Positions 45,601-53,932 of a stretch of DNA of 64,000 nt are shown here, one piece after another; the stretch's first letter is position 1; each line of letters begins with the position of its first letter. The position numbers were made by a program, and so were the translations under genes. This DNA is from Lewinellaceae bacterium (GTDB taxonomy: Bacteria > Bacteroidota > Bacteroidia > Chitinophagales > Saprospiraceae): the NCBI GenBank assembly GCA_016716135.1, contig JADJWX010000021.1, positions 1-64,000 on the forward strand, read 5' to 3'. The notes beneath the pieces were generated by a model. It worked only from the letters and a program-made list of their open reading frames with translations, searched no databases and had not been told where the DNA came from.

Positions 45601-48600
45601 AAGCGCAAACTCCTTTTTGATTCAATCGGGTGCTTCCGTACAAGGCAACGGCTTCTATTACATCAAAGGTGATTTTATAGTAGATGGCGGAACATTTACG
45701 CCCGGCACTTCTGCAGTGATCCTGAACGGAACCGGTAACCAAACCATTTCTTTTGACCCTACCAATTTCTATACCTTGATAATTAACAAATTATCCGGTA
45801 TCACCAGCCTCGGTAGTGGTTCTGTTACCGTCTCCAATTTGTTGAACCTGAATCATGGTAAGTTAAATTTGAATGGCTCGGACATTGAACTTATCGGTAA
45901 CGGTACCATCACCGGAGAAAACGCTTTAAATTACATTTACAGCACCAATGGGGGCGTAGTCAAAAAGACCGTTGACCTGAATGCTCCCGCTGCGGAAAAC
46001 CCCGGCAACATTGGCGCCAGCATTACTTCATCGGCTAACCTGGGTACTACCACCATCCAACGGGGGCATGATGTACAGGATGTCAACGGGGAAGTGAGCA
46101 TTAAACGCTACTATGACATTGCTCCTGCCAATAATTCGGGGCTGGATGCTACGGTGCGTTTCAGTTACCTGGGCCATGAACTCAACGGCATTGCGGAGCC
46201 TGATCTTCGTCCATACCGTTTCAACGGTACCGATTGGAACATCTACCTGGCCAGCGCCAGCGATGTATCCGCTAATTGGGTGGAAACCCAAAACGTGGAT
46301 GCCTTTTCAACGTGGACCCTCGCCGCTGACTGTGGTGCAACTACGCTTTACGCCGATGTGGACGGCGATGGATATGGCGACCCAACGGTTACTATCTTTG
46401 ACTGTCTCGGCCTGAGCGGCTATGTCGCCGACAATACCGACTGCAATGACGGCGATGCCAACGTTAACCCCAACCCCGATTGCTCCACCACCACCCGTAC
46501 CTGGACGGGCCACATCAGCACCGACTGGGACGAACCCTGCAACTGGTCGCCCAACTGCGTGCCGACAGCCAATGACGATGTGGTCATCCCGGACGCAACG
46601 AATGACCCGGTCATTTTTGCTACAACGACTGCGCTGACCAAATCGGTCACCATTGAAACAGGTGCGCAACTAACCATCAACAACCAGGGAAGTTTGTCGA
46701 TTGATGGGTCCACCAACGAAGGCCTTTACAACCTCGGAGCAGTTTATAACTTTGGAACTATCCAAATAGGACACACCATTGCTACATCAGACTATGGGAT
46801 TTACAGCAAAGGCCCCATTACCAATGACGGGGGTATTATTTCCGTGAAAAACGCTGAAAACCCTGCTATTCGAATGGATCTAAACAATGCTTCCCTTTCC
46901 AACCTTAATGGTGGGGAAATCAATATTGGCCAAGACGGCGGCTACATTAACGACAATGGCCTTGTGCTTTTAAATTCAGGCGACTTTCTGAACAATAATG
47001 GGATTATCCGGATAGATAATGTTTTCGGAGCTGCATTTAGCGCCTACCAATCCACGGTGGAAAACAGCAATGGAGGACAGATATTGATAGGTCAGTCGGA
47101 TGGTAATATTGAAGGCCCAGGTATCTATCTGTTAAGTTCGGCAACCACGCATTTCACCAATGATGCAGGCATCGTCAGAGTAGACGCTTTTAATTATACT
47201 GGGTTGTACCTCGAAGCAAGCGTTTCCTTCTTCAACACCAATGGAGGCCAGGTTGCATTGGGCGAAAACAGTACGGGGGGAACTACCTTGCTCATAAAAA
47301 GCAGTAATAGCCTTCTAACGAATGGCGCCTGTTCGGAGATCAGCATTGTTGGCAAAATCGAAAATAATGGGACTTTTATTAATAGCGGCCTCCTCAACGT
47401 TGACCATAGCGGAGCACATATCAACACCAGTGATTTTACCAACCACGGTATCATCAGCTACCCCCAGGGCAACCCCATCCCGAACGTGACCAACGAGGAA
47501 ATCATCGTTGAATTAACGACTACCACGGATTGCTCCTCCGTCAGCCCGGCCTTCGGCCTCGGCGCACCGGTGGATTTCAACATCCTCGGCATATTTACAG
47601 ATGAAAATGCCACCCAGTCGGCCGGGACATATGACGTGAACACCAATACTTTCACCCCGGCCAACAACCTGCCAACAGGGGCCACTGTTTTTTATGTAAA
47701 AATAGAAGACCCCGTGGGCGGCTGCACCCGCATCGTGGAATGGGAGGTAAACAGCACCGGGACATTGGTCACCTGCTACCTCGACAGCGACAGCGACACC
47801 TATGGCGATCCGGCAATGGCTCAGACATTTTGCGAGACCTGTGGTACCGGCTACGTTCTGGATAACACCGATTGCGACGACGATGACGAAAACGAATTTC
47901 CCGGCCAGATCTGGTACGAAGACGCAGACAGCGACGGCTATACCACAGGCAATACGCAAACAGCCTGTGAGCGCCCGTTAGGATACCGGCCGGCCTCGGA
48001 ACTGGTCAACACCACCGACATCGACTGCGACGACAGCGACCCCAACGTCAATTCCTGCAGCGGCCTGACCATAAGCGGGAGTATCATTTGGGAGCACGAT
48101 GGCGTGAGCGGCGTCAACAACGCCACGGTCAACGTCACCGGCGCCGGAAACGGAAGCGATGCCAGCGATACGAACGGCGACTACGAGGTGAACATTCCTT
48201 CGGGTACGGGTAATTTTACCGTAAAACCAGCCAAAAACATCAATAAACTCAACGGCGCGACTAGTGCCGACGTCATGGCAATTCAAAAACACGTGACCAA
48301 CATAGTCCTCTTGCCGGCGCCCTTTAAGCGCATTGCTGCCGATGTGAACAAAAGCAATTCAATCACCACCTTTGACGCCTCACTGTTGAATCAGGCACTC
48401 CTGGGTAATCCGGCAGCCCTGAACCTGATCACTTCCTGGCGCTTCGTAGCGGATGACTATGTGTTCCCCAATCCCAATATACCCTGGGGTTTCCCCGAAC
48501 AAATCAACCTCACGGGCGTAACCGGCAACACGAGCGGTCATGATTTTAAAGGCATAAAATTGGGCGACGTGGTGAGCACCTGGTCCAACCCGGCCAATTT

Positions 48601-49303
48601 CAGCGCCGGCGAGCCATTGGTGCTCCAGGTACAAGACCGGATTTTGCAAACCGGCCAGGAACTCGATGTCGAATTTCGCGCCGATCAACTCGACGACCTG
48701 AACTCCTTCCAGTTCGCGTTATATTTCAACCCGGTACAATTGATGCTGGTGGAAATCGAGCCGCTCAAAGGCTTGCCGGTTTCGATGGATAACTTTGGTA
48801 CCTATAACGTGGCCGCAGGAGAAATTCGGATGCTGTGGTCGCAGGCAAACCCGGTCATGTTGAGCGAGGCCGCGCCAATCTTCCGCTTGCGCTTTCAGGT
48901 TTTGGAAAGTGGCGCCTTATTGAGCGACGTATTGCAGCTGGACGAAGCAACCTTGCCCGCACATGCCTATAACAGCGCGTACAAGGAATCGGACGTGCAA
49001 CTGCGGTTCCTGGAAACAAGCGCCACCACCGACCCGGACGAGGCTACGCTGCGCCTGGAAGCTTGGCCGAATCCCTTTAGCGAAAGTACGGTTTTGCAAT
49101 TTAGCCTGCCCCGGCCCGGCGAGGCCGAAATACGGGTACATGACCAAACGGGCCAGGTTATTTTTTCGAAAAAGGCATATTACGCAGCCGGCGCGCACAA
49201 CGAACGTTTGGATCTTGCCGGAAATGCAACGGGTATGTACATGGTCGAGCTCCGGAGCGCCGCTGGAAGGGCTGTTCTTCCGCTTGTGCGGGCGGATAAA
49301 TAA
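42668..49303 (+). CDS. Giant type IX-secreted surface protein with glycine-rich and dockerin-like parts
   Basis: 2211 residues. Signal peptide MKKLHSLLLVLALVLVHSLN, cleaved near LSAQ. Residues about 60-310 are a glycine-rich domain with many GGGG runs. Then long parallel-beta-like repeats (NNGMITNDNGEINI, FTNQLGGTINIG), divided by three related W-G...NW..P units near 319, 790 and 1275. Three Ca-binding-like segments (DVDGDGYGDP, DSDSDTYGDP, DADSDGYTTG) each end in a T-D-C-[ND]-D or similar group. A dockerin-like pair (ADVMAIQKHVTNI and AADVNKSNSITTFDASLLNQ) and a cohesin-like domain precede the last 85 residues, a type A T9SS sorting domain (LEAWPNPFSESTVLQFSL ... GMYMVELRS). Likely an adhesin or surface-layer fibre. 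Confidence 0.92.
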   Translation: MKKLHSLLLVLALVLVHSLNLSAQTLNDDGSTHTINANGSTQHQGAAQDYTIPSNTTYNTLSFTLRGGDGGYAKAGADCQSNGGEGATTEAVFWIGNGINELRPGGTVRFIVGKHGVNGSTGGTDGIGGGGGGGTTVLYRFSTGHNWAILAVAGGGGGAYQGNVFGGCVDSQKGQGGRSTESGGSGEGANSGSGGTNGNGGGGGGGSNGGGGGGGANSSGDDGGNTGGGKGLPNGGAGGNTTQHGGWGFGGGGGGGISGGGGGGGGYSGGGGGATANNGGGGGSYAYSAVAISSNRTEGSLGGGNSQNGFVTYTFENTIITWTGAVDHNWHDSGNWSPTQVPTSSDIVEINAAVNDPYIWPGSPAEARFVRVLNGGELTIEPNATLNLSPRYSNGISNNGMITNDNGEINISPVGYSTYTGILNYDNATFINKFGGIINIVGMDGNGIFNNSNSTFTNQLGGTINIGTVSDPIGENGIQNEAGCTFSNFGTLNIKKANLIGIQNAGSFSNYLGGLIDLKNAGTRGIHCEANTFTNNGGINIGNGDTIGQDGIYLNSSASFINNTSGTVLIWGTGKLGILVEDNGTIDNFGTISIGGLGGTGTLGVAAIGNLGFLNNKPGGAISINQTTNAGILNGSAGLLSEFNNEGDITIGATSGTGDDAIQNQGIFDNFSTGTIDIVQSGRNGLRNTGNGSFTNEGLIKIGENGSITDAAIRNEAPFLNSSCSAVIHLFEKNIADTYNSFTNSGTILKESTGSSDIETNNGVILYNAGTFTADNGNAPVSVTGSFSGKKIWTGCDGNAWEGAENWYPAGIPTASDDVVIYPVATDPLISTSVQTKSVQVAGGHLINNGALAVTDGDLDINLGATVEGNGQYDISGHFTVNGGTFTAGTSTVTMTGTIDDRAIGFDPVTFYNLVIDKPADKAVRIFSIVSVTNEMIINSGDLEVVGVLGGALTCPYLHLPNGTDLFNFDGGNIFVTESANSFLIQSGASVQGNGFYYIKGDFIVDGGTFTPGTSAVILNGTGNQTISFDPTNFYTLIINKLSGITSLGSGSVTVSNLLNLNHGKLNLNGSDIELIGNGTITGENALNYIYSTNGGVVKKTVDLNAPAAENPGNIGASITSSANLGTTTIQRGHDVQDVNGEVSIKRYYDIAPANNSGLDATVRFSYLGHELNGIAEPDLRPYRFNGTDWNIYLASASDVSANWVETQNVDAFSTWTLAADCGATTLYADVDGDGYGDPTVTIFDCLGLSGYVADNTDCNDGDANVNPNPDCSTTTRTWTGHISTDWDEPCNWSPNCVPTANDDVVIPDATNDPVIFATTTALTKSVTIETGAQLTINNQGSLSIDGSTNEGLYNLGAVYNFGTIQIGHTIATSDYGIYSKGPITNDGGIISVKNAENPAIRMDLNNASLSNLNGGEINIGQDGGYINDNGLVLLNSGDFLNNNGIIRIDNVFGAAFSAYQSTVENSNGGQILIGQSDGNIEGPGIYLLSSATTHFTNDAGIVRVDAFNYTGLYLEASVSFFNTNGGQVALGENSTGGTTLLIKSSNSLLTNGACSEISIVGKIENNGTFINSGLLNVDHSGAHINTSDFTNHGIISYPQGNPIPNVTNEEIIVELTTTTDCSSVSPAFGLGAPVDFNILGIFTDENATQSAGTYDVNTNTFTPANNLPTGATVFYVKIEDPVGGCTRIVEWEVNSTGTLVTCYLDSDSDTYGDPAMAQTFCETCGTGYVLDNTDCDDDDENEFPGQIWYEDADSDGYTTGNTQTACERPLGYRPASELVNTTDIDCDDSDPNVNSCSGLTISGSIIWEHDGVSGVNNATVNVTGAGNGSDASDTNGDYEVNIPSGTGNFTVKPAKNINKLNGATSADVMAIQKHVTNIVLLPAPFKRIAADVNKSNSITTFDASLLNQALLGNPAALNLITSWRFVADDYVFPNPNIPWGFPEQINLTGVTGNTSGHDFKGIKLGDVVSTWSNPANFSAGEPLVLQVQDRILQTGQELDVEFRADQLDDLNSFQFALYFNPVQLMLVEIEPLKGLPVSMDNFGTYNVAAGEIRMLWSQANPVMLSEAAPIFRLRFQVLESGALLSDVLQLDEATLPAHAYNSAYKESDVQLRFLETSATTDPDEATLRLEAWPNPFSESTVLQFSLPRPGEAEIRVHDQTGQVIFSKKAYYAAGAHNERLDLAGNATGMYMVELRSAAGRAVLPLVRADK

Positions 49304-49350
49304 ACCGGCAATAATCTTGTCCGAGTACTTAATGCTGGAAAAAATATTCC

Positions 49351-49449
49351 TCCTGCCAGGTACCTCGAAAAGGGTATGCTACAACAACATGCCTGCCACC
49401 GTAGCCGTCAGAAAGCAGGCAATCGAGCCGCCTATGAGCGACCAGTAGC
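49351..49449. repeat. 99-bp direct repeat, right copy
   Basis: Same orientation as 38947-39045 with two differences (C/T and G/A). This copy lies in its natural context: it overlaps the final 24 codons of the transporter gene and the 28 bp after its stop, so it is the likely source copy or target site. Confidence 0.9.
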
Positions 49450-50677
49450 CCAGTTGGGTCAGCGTTTTGCGCTGGTTGGGCGCCAGGGTGCCGATGCCGC
49501 CGATCTGGATGCCGATGGAGGCAAAGTTGGAAAACCCGCAGAGAGCATACAGGGCGATGATCTCGGCTTTCAGGCTCATGGCTCCGGATTTTTGCATGTC
49601 GCCCATGGCGCCATAGGCGACAAATTCGTTGATCATGGTTTTCATGCCGAGCAATTGCCCGACCAGCATGCTGTCGGCCCAGGGCGTGCCCAGCAGCCAG
49701 GCCAGGGGAGCGAAAACCAGGCCGAGCACATACGTAAACGTCAGGCCTTCGAAGCGGCCGCCGGTAGCGGTGGCGATCTGTTCGTTGAGGCCGGTCCAGT
49801 GTCCCACGGTGTGCTGCAGCACCCAGTTGAGCATAAACACCAGCGCTGTGAACACGATGAGCATGGCGCCCACGTTGACGGCCAGCCGCAGGCCGTCGGT
49901 GGTGCCCTGCGAGAGCGCGTCGAGCAGGTTGTCGCCCGGGCGGGTATCGGTGTGGGTGAGTTTTTCGATCTCCTGTTTTTCTGTTTCGGGGATCAATATT
50001 TTGGCGCAAACGATGGCCGCCGGCGCCGACATGATCGACGCGGCCAGCAGGTGCCGGGCGAAAAGCAGTTGCTGCGCCGGGTCGTCGCCGCCGAGAAAAC
50101 CCACGTAGGCGGCAAACACGCCCCCTGCAATGGTAGCCATGCCGCCGGTCATCAGGCACATGACCTCGGAGCGCGACATGCCGGCCAGGTAGGGGCGAAC
50201 GATAAGCGGGGCTTCCGTTTGTCCGATAAACACATTGGCGGCAGCCGCCAAACTCTCCGGGCCGCTCATGCCCATGCTGCGCGTGAGCACCCAGGCAATG
50301 CCGTACACGATTTTTTGCAAAATGCCGAAGTAAAACAAGGCTGCCGACAAGGCGGAGTAAAACATCACGGTGGGCAGCACGCGAAAGGCAAAAATATAGC
50401 CGAAGCCTTTGTCGCCGGTCGCCAGGTCGCCAAACAGAAAGCGGGCGCCTTCTTCCGACCATTGGATAATGTAGGTAAACACTTTGGCAAACTCGTCGAA
50501 AGCCCAGCTGACGCCCGGTACCTTGAGCACCAAAATGGCGAACAACAACTGAAGTCCGATACCGGAAGCAACCAGGCGCCAGTTGATGGCCCGGCGGTTG
50601 CGGCTCAGGGCGAAGCAAATTCCTAACAGTGCGGCAATCCCGAGCATGCCCCGGCCTATGTTGATCAGTAATTCCAT
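49379..50677 (-). CDS. nupC: Concentrative nucleoside transporter, NupC/CNT family
   Basis: 432 residues, about 10 membrane helices. CNT signatures are visible: IGQTEAPLIVRPYLAGMSR, MTGGMATIAGGVFAAYVGFLGG (in part), GLVFAPLAWLLGTPW and CGFSNFASIGIQIGGIGTLAPNQRK (in part). Imports nucleosides driven by an ion gradient across the cytoplasmic membrane. The divergent neighbour is uridine kinase, which would phosphorylate the imported uridine or cytidine, so the pair forms a salvage unit. Its 3' end is duplicated at 38947. Confidence 0.94.
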   Translation of the reverse strand: MELLINIGRGMLGIAALLGICFALSRNRRAINWRLVASGIGLQLLFAILVLKVPGVSWAFDEFAKVFTYIIQWSEEGARFLFGDLATGDKGFGYIFAFRVLPTVMFYSALSAALFYFGILQKIVYGIAWVLTRSMGMSGPESLAAAANVFIGQTEAPLIVRPYLAGMSRSEVMCLMTGGMATIAGGVFAAYVGFLGGDDPAQQLLFARHLLAASIMSAPAAIVCAKILIPETEKQEIEKLTHTDTRPGDNLLDALSQGTTDGLRLAVNVGAMLIVFTALVFMLNWVLQHTVGHWTGLNEQIATATGGRFEGLTFTYVLGLVFAPLAWLLGTPWADSMLVGQLLGMKTMINEFVAYGAMGDMQKSGAMSLKAEIIALYALCGFSNFASIGIQIGGIGTLAPNQRKTLTQLGYWSLIGGSIACFLTATVAGMLL

Positions 50678-50775
50678 GCAGTGACGTTTTTCGTGTCGCG
50701 TTTAACGCGGCTAAATGTACGCCGCGGTGCCGGACTGCAAAAATTTTTACTCAAAAGGCTACTTTTACGCCGAGT

Positions 50776-50894
50776 CACCACGGAGGGCATAGCGTCTGAT
50801 TCTTTGTGCCTCGTATGGTTGCCAGGCCAGTCGAGTACTCGTCCTACGACTTCAAGTCGTAGGACGAGTAGATTTTCTCCATGCCTCCGTGGTG
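50776..50894. repeat. Nested inverted repeat enclosing palindromic repeat copy 2
   Basis: The outer arms caccacggagggcat (50776-50790) and atgcctccgtggtg (50881-50894) are complementary but for one extra G. Inside, 50836-50870 is the palindrome with 17-bp arms around a central c, identical in its core to the copy at 30799. It occupies the nupC-udk intergenic space. Confidence 0.8.
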
Positions 50895-50948
50895 CAAAAA
50901 AATCGTGTATTTACACATTACCTCATTCACACGCATTGCGGCATTGAA

Positions 50949-51578
50949 ATGAAACCCTTTCTCATTGGCATCACCGGCGGCAGCGGCAGCGGCAAAACAA
51001 CCTTCATCCGTCAATTGCGGGAGCGCTTTGCTCCGGGCGATCTGTGCGTGGTATCGCAAGACGATTACTACCTGCCCCGAGAAGCGCAACATACCGACCA
51101 ACGCGGCGAGAAAAACTTTGACCTGCCCAAGTCCTTTGACAAAAAAGCCTTCCGGAACGACCTCGAACTCCTGTTGAGTGGCGAGCCGGTTTCGCGCCCG
51201 GAGTACACCTTCAACAACCCGGAAGCCACGCCGCGCATGCTGACTTTCCAGCCCGCGCCCATCATTATCGTCGAGGGTTTGTTTGTGTTTCACTACAAAA
51301 AAATAGCCCCGCTGTTCGACCTGAAAGTGTTTATCAATGCCAAGGAGAATCTCAAGGTGATCCGCCGGATCTACCGCGATCAGGTGGAGCGCAATTACCC
51401 GATCGAAGATGTCTTGTACAAATACGAACATCACGTGCTCCCCGCCTACGAACAATACATCCAGCCCTACCGGGAAGATGCCGACATCATTGTGAACAAC
51501 AATGAAAACTTTGACAAGGGCCTGGAGGTCCTGGTCGGCTTTTTGAAGTTCAAGCTGGAACAGCTGAAATCAAATTAA
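50949..51578 (+). CDS. udk: Uridine kinase
   Basis: 209 residues from MKPFLIGITGGSGSGKTTF; the earlier in-frame start lies 20 codons upstream inside the repeat region and is unlikely. The P-loop is GGSGSGKT, QDDYYLPR binds the nucleoside, and IIIVEGLFVFHY and RRIYRDQVERNY are typical for the family. ATP- or GTP-dependent phosphorylation of uridine and cytidine to UMP and CMP in the cytoplasm. Divergent to the nucleoside transporter gene. Confidence 0.92.
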   Translation: MKPFLIGITGGSGSGKTTFIRQLRERFAPGDLCVVSQDDYYLPREAQHTDQRGEKNFDLPKSFDKKAFRNDLELLLSGEPVSRPEYTFNNPEATPRMLTFQPAPIIIVEGLFVFHYKKIAPLFDLKVFINAKENLKVIRRIYRDQVERNYPIEDVLYKYEHHVLPAYEQYIQPYREDADIIVNNNENFDKGLEVLVGFLKFKLEQLKSN

Positions 51579-51638
51579 TCCAGATTATGGCCATGTAGAA
51601 TAATGGCTCATATTCCCGGTTGGCCAGGCAGGGTGCCA

Positions 51639-51672
51639 AGTGAGGGGGGGACTCCGCAGTCACCCCCTCACT
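51639..51672 (+). terminator. Hairpin after uridine kinase
   Basis: Arms AGTGAGGGGG (51639-51648) and CCCCCTCACT (51663-51672) form a strong stem; there is no T-run directly after it, so termination is uncertain. Confidence 0.4.
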
Positions 51673-51743
51673 ATCGTTGAGTTAGATTAAAAAAAATGTG
51701 TGGCGGTAAAGTCAGAACCGGGGTATGACCGGCTTGGTTTGGT

Positions 51744-51751
51744 TAAATTTG
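51744..51751 (+). promoter_or_regulatory. -7 promoter box of the Uma2 gene
   Basis: TAAATTTG matches TAnnTTTG and is 17 bp before the ATG at 51769. A start at 51700 would lie upstream of this box, which supports the shorter gene. Confidence 0.45.
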
Positions 51752-51768
51752 TAAAAAAAAGGAATGCC

Positions 51769-52368
51769 ATGCAAAAGCAACCTACCAGTGAAAAAGAAGC
51801 CGCAGTACCCCCGGCTACGCAACGATACACGGCAGAGGAAGTTGAACAAATGCCCATAGGCCCTCCGTATTTCGAACTCATCAACAACCACCTGGTCGAG
51901 GAACCTTCGCCGGGGATTCCACATCAGCGTAGTTCTCTGAGTTTAGTTAAGCGGCTGGATGATTTTGTTGAAACGCATGCATTGGGACTCGTCCTGGAAG
52001 CACCTATGGATGTGGAACTCGACGCGGACAATGTTTTCCAACCGGATATTTTGTTTATCTCCAATGCGCGGCTCGGGATTATTCAGGATGGCCGGAAAAT
52101 CAAGGGCGCTCCGGACCTCGTGGTGGAAATTTTATCCACCAACAAAAAATACGACCAGGAGGAGAAAAAATACATCTATGAATTGCACGATGTGCGCGAG
52201 TTTTGGCTGGTTGATGTCAAGAAAAAACAAGTGGAAGTATTTGAAAATGTGCGCAAGGAATTTGTCCGGCGCCAAAAAGCCTGCGTTGGCGATACAGCCC
52301 ATTCCCTTATCCTGCCCGGTTTTTCCATCGAAGTTTCCTACCTGTTCCGGGAAATCCCGGGCCTGTAA
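51769..52368 (+). CDS. Uma2-family PD-(D/E)XK endonuclease
   Basis: 199 residues from MQKQPTSEKEAAVPPATQRY. The Uma2 (DUF820) core is clear: MPIGPPYFELINNHLVEEPS, GIPHQRSSLSLVKRLDDF, FQPDILFISNAR with the catalytic Asp, GAPDLVVEILSTNKKYDQEEK with Glu and Lys, and YELHDVREFWLVDVKKKQVEVF. These small nucleases are numerous in Bacteroidota and cyanobacteria; their role is unknown, and many occur near mobile DNA. Monocistronic, 27 bp before the MFS gene. Confidence 0.9.
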   Translation: MQKQPTSEKEAAVPPATQRYTAEEVEQMPIGPPYFELINNHLVEEPSPGIPHQRSSLSLVKRLDDFVETHALGLVLEAPMDVELDADNVFQPDILFISNARLGIIQDGRKIKGAPDLVVEILSTNKKYDQEEKKYIYELHDVREFWLVDVKKKQVEVFENVRKEFVRRQKACVGDTAHSLILPGFSIEVSYLFREIPGL

Positions 52369-52384
52369 TTCGCCGGGGCTGCCG

Positions 52385-52392
52385 TACTTTTG
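52385..52392 (+). promoter_or_regulatory. -7 promoter box of the MFS gene
   Basis: TACTTTTG matches TAnnTTTG and ends 3 bp before ATGATG at 52396. Transcription would begin about at the second ATG, so the mRNA may be leaderless. Confidence 0.4.
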
Positions 52393-52395
52393 CGG

Positions 52396-53592
52396 ATGAT
52401 GTCGTCCCCACCCGCAGTCCCTGCCGATACGCCGCTTTACACGCCCGCTTTTTTGCTGCTTTGCCTTTCGCACGCCCTGTTTGCCGGCAGTTTTAACATG
52501 ATGATCCCGGAATTGCCGGCCTACCTTACTTCCCTGGGCGGCGCCGAACACAAGGGCCTGATCATTTCCCTTTTTACCATTACAGCAGGAATATCCCGGC
52601 CGTTCAGCGGCAAGTTGTCCGATTCCATCGGGCGCATCCCGGTGATGTACATCGGCGTGCTGGCCTGCGTGATCTGCGGCGTGCTGTACCCGGCGCTGGC
52701 TTTTGTGAACGGCTTTTTGTGGCTGCGTTTTTTTCACGGATTTTCCACCGGATTTAAGCCCACGGGTACGGCGGCCTATGTTGCCGACATTGTGCCCATG
52801 CACCGCCGGGGCGAGGCGATGGGTATGTTGGGGATTTGTTTCAGCATCGGCGGCGCTTCGGCCCCGCCGCTGGGGAGCTGGATCGCCATGTCGTGGTCGG
52901 TCGATGCCATGTTTTATGTGTCTTCGGTGATGGCGGCCCTGTCAATGCTGGTGATGTATAAATTGCAGGAAACCCTGCCCGAAAAACAGCCGTTCAAGCT
53001 GGGGCTGCTTCGGGTGACCAAAGACGACATTTACGATCCCCGGGTGATTCCCGTCGGGATCGTCATGGTCTTTTGCTATTTCAGTTACGGGGTGATTCTG
53101 ACCCTGGTGCCCGATCTGAGCGACTCGGTGGGGGTGCAAAACCGGGGTACTTTTTTTGCCTTGTTCACGCTGGCCAGTGTATCGACCCGCCTGTTTGCCG
53201 GGCGCATTTCCGACAGCCACGGCCGGGAGCCGGTGCTGAAAGTATCGGCCCTGATGATCGCCCTGGCTATGCTGGCTTTTGGCAGTGCGCATTCGCCCGC
53301 CATGTTGTATTTGTCGTCTATCCTGTTCGGGCTGGGCAATGGCATGTTCGCTCCTGCGATCAATGCCTGGTCGGTTGACCTTGGCGATCCGGAACGGAAA
53401 GGCCGGGCGCTGGCCACGATGTACATCGCCCTGGAAATCGCTATCGGCGTGGGCGCCTTCCTGGCGGGTTGGTATGTGGCGAATGATTTGGAGCGTATGC
53501 CGGCTGTTTTTTATTTTGCCGCGGCATTGAGTTTTGGCGGGTTTTTGTACTTGTGGTGGCGGCGGCAGGGAGGTACTCGTCCTACGACTTGA
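52396..53592 (+). CDS. Major facilitator superfamily transporter
   Basis: 398 residues with about 12 membrane helices. Both MFS motif A copies are visible: GKLSDSIGRIPVMYIG after helix 2 and GRISDSHGREPVL after helix 8. GFSTGFKPTGTAAYVADIVP and AMGMLGICFSIGGASAPPLG (helices 4-5) fit the drug:H+ or metabolite efflux groups; the substrate is not predictable. The ATG at 52396 or 52399 is the likely start. The final residues GTRPTT and the stop codon come from a palindromic repeat inserted at the 3' end. Confidence 0.88.
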   Translation: MMSSPPAVPADTPLYTPAFLLLCLSHALFAGSFNMMIPELPAYLTSLGGAEHKGLIISLFTITAGISRPFSGKLSDSIGRIPVMYIGVLACVICGVLYPALAFVNGFLWLRFFHGFSTGFKPTGTAAYVADIVPMHRRGEAMGMLGICFSIGGASAPPLGSWIAMSWSVDAMFYVSSVMAALSMLVMYKLQETLPEKQPFKLGLLRVTKDDIYDPRVIPVGIVMVFCYFSYGVILTLVPDLSDSVGVQNRGTFFALFTLASVSTRLFAGRISDSHGREPVLKVSALMIALAMLAFGSAHSPAMLYLSSILFGLGNGMFAPAINAWSVDLGDPERKGRALATMYIALEIAIGVGAFLAGWYVANDLERMPAVFYFAAALSFGGFLYLWWRRQGGTRPTT

Positions 53593-53606
53593 AGTCGCAG
53601 GACGAG
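53576..53606. repeat. Palindromic repeat, copy 3 (inside the MFS gene end)
   Basis: ctcgtcctacgactt, central g, then aagtcgcaggacgag: the same palindrome as at 30799 and 50836 in the opposite sense, with one mismatch. It supplies the last codons and the TGA of the MFS gene. Confidence 0.85.
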
Positions 53607-53627
53607 AAACGATAAACAAATTCAAAC

Positions 53628-53912
53628 ATGAAATACACCAACCGGAGTTTATGGTTTGCCGTACTGGCTTGCCTGGCCATGGGTTTTTTTGCCCGGGCGC
53701 CGCAAATTTTGCCGGGGCATCGTTGGATTGGGCTGGTATTGCTGGGCGCCACTTTTTTACTCAGCGGCATCGGATTCTGGTGGGGCTTGCGCGGGGCACG
53801 GCAGCAGCGCACGCTGTGGTCGTGGCTGGCTGTGGGGATCAATGCCTTTGTTTTTGTTTTTTTCCTGGTGGTGATGGTGTGGTTTTTCCGGGTGTTGGAG
53901 CGGCTGCAATAA
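53628..53912 (+). CDS. Small membrane protein, three predicted helices
   Basis: 94 residues: LWFAVLACLAMGFFA, WIGLVLLGATFLLSGIGFWWGL and WLAVGINAFVFVFFLVVMVWFF are three hydrophobic segments. No catalytic motif or known family. It begins 21 bp after the palindromic repeat. Coding status rests on the membrane pattern and normal start. Confidence 0.65.
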   Translation: MKYTNRSLWFAVLACLAMGFFARAPQILPGHRWIGLVLLGATFLLSGIGFWWGLRGARQQRTLWSWLAVGINAFVFVFFLVVMVWFFRVLERLQ

Positions 53913-53932
53913 AAAAACGGAGCGCGTTTCTT

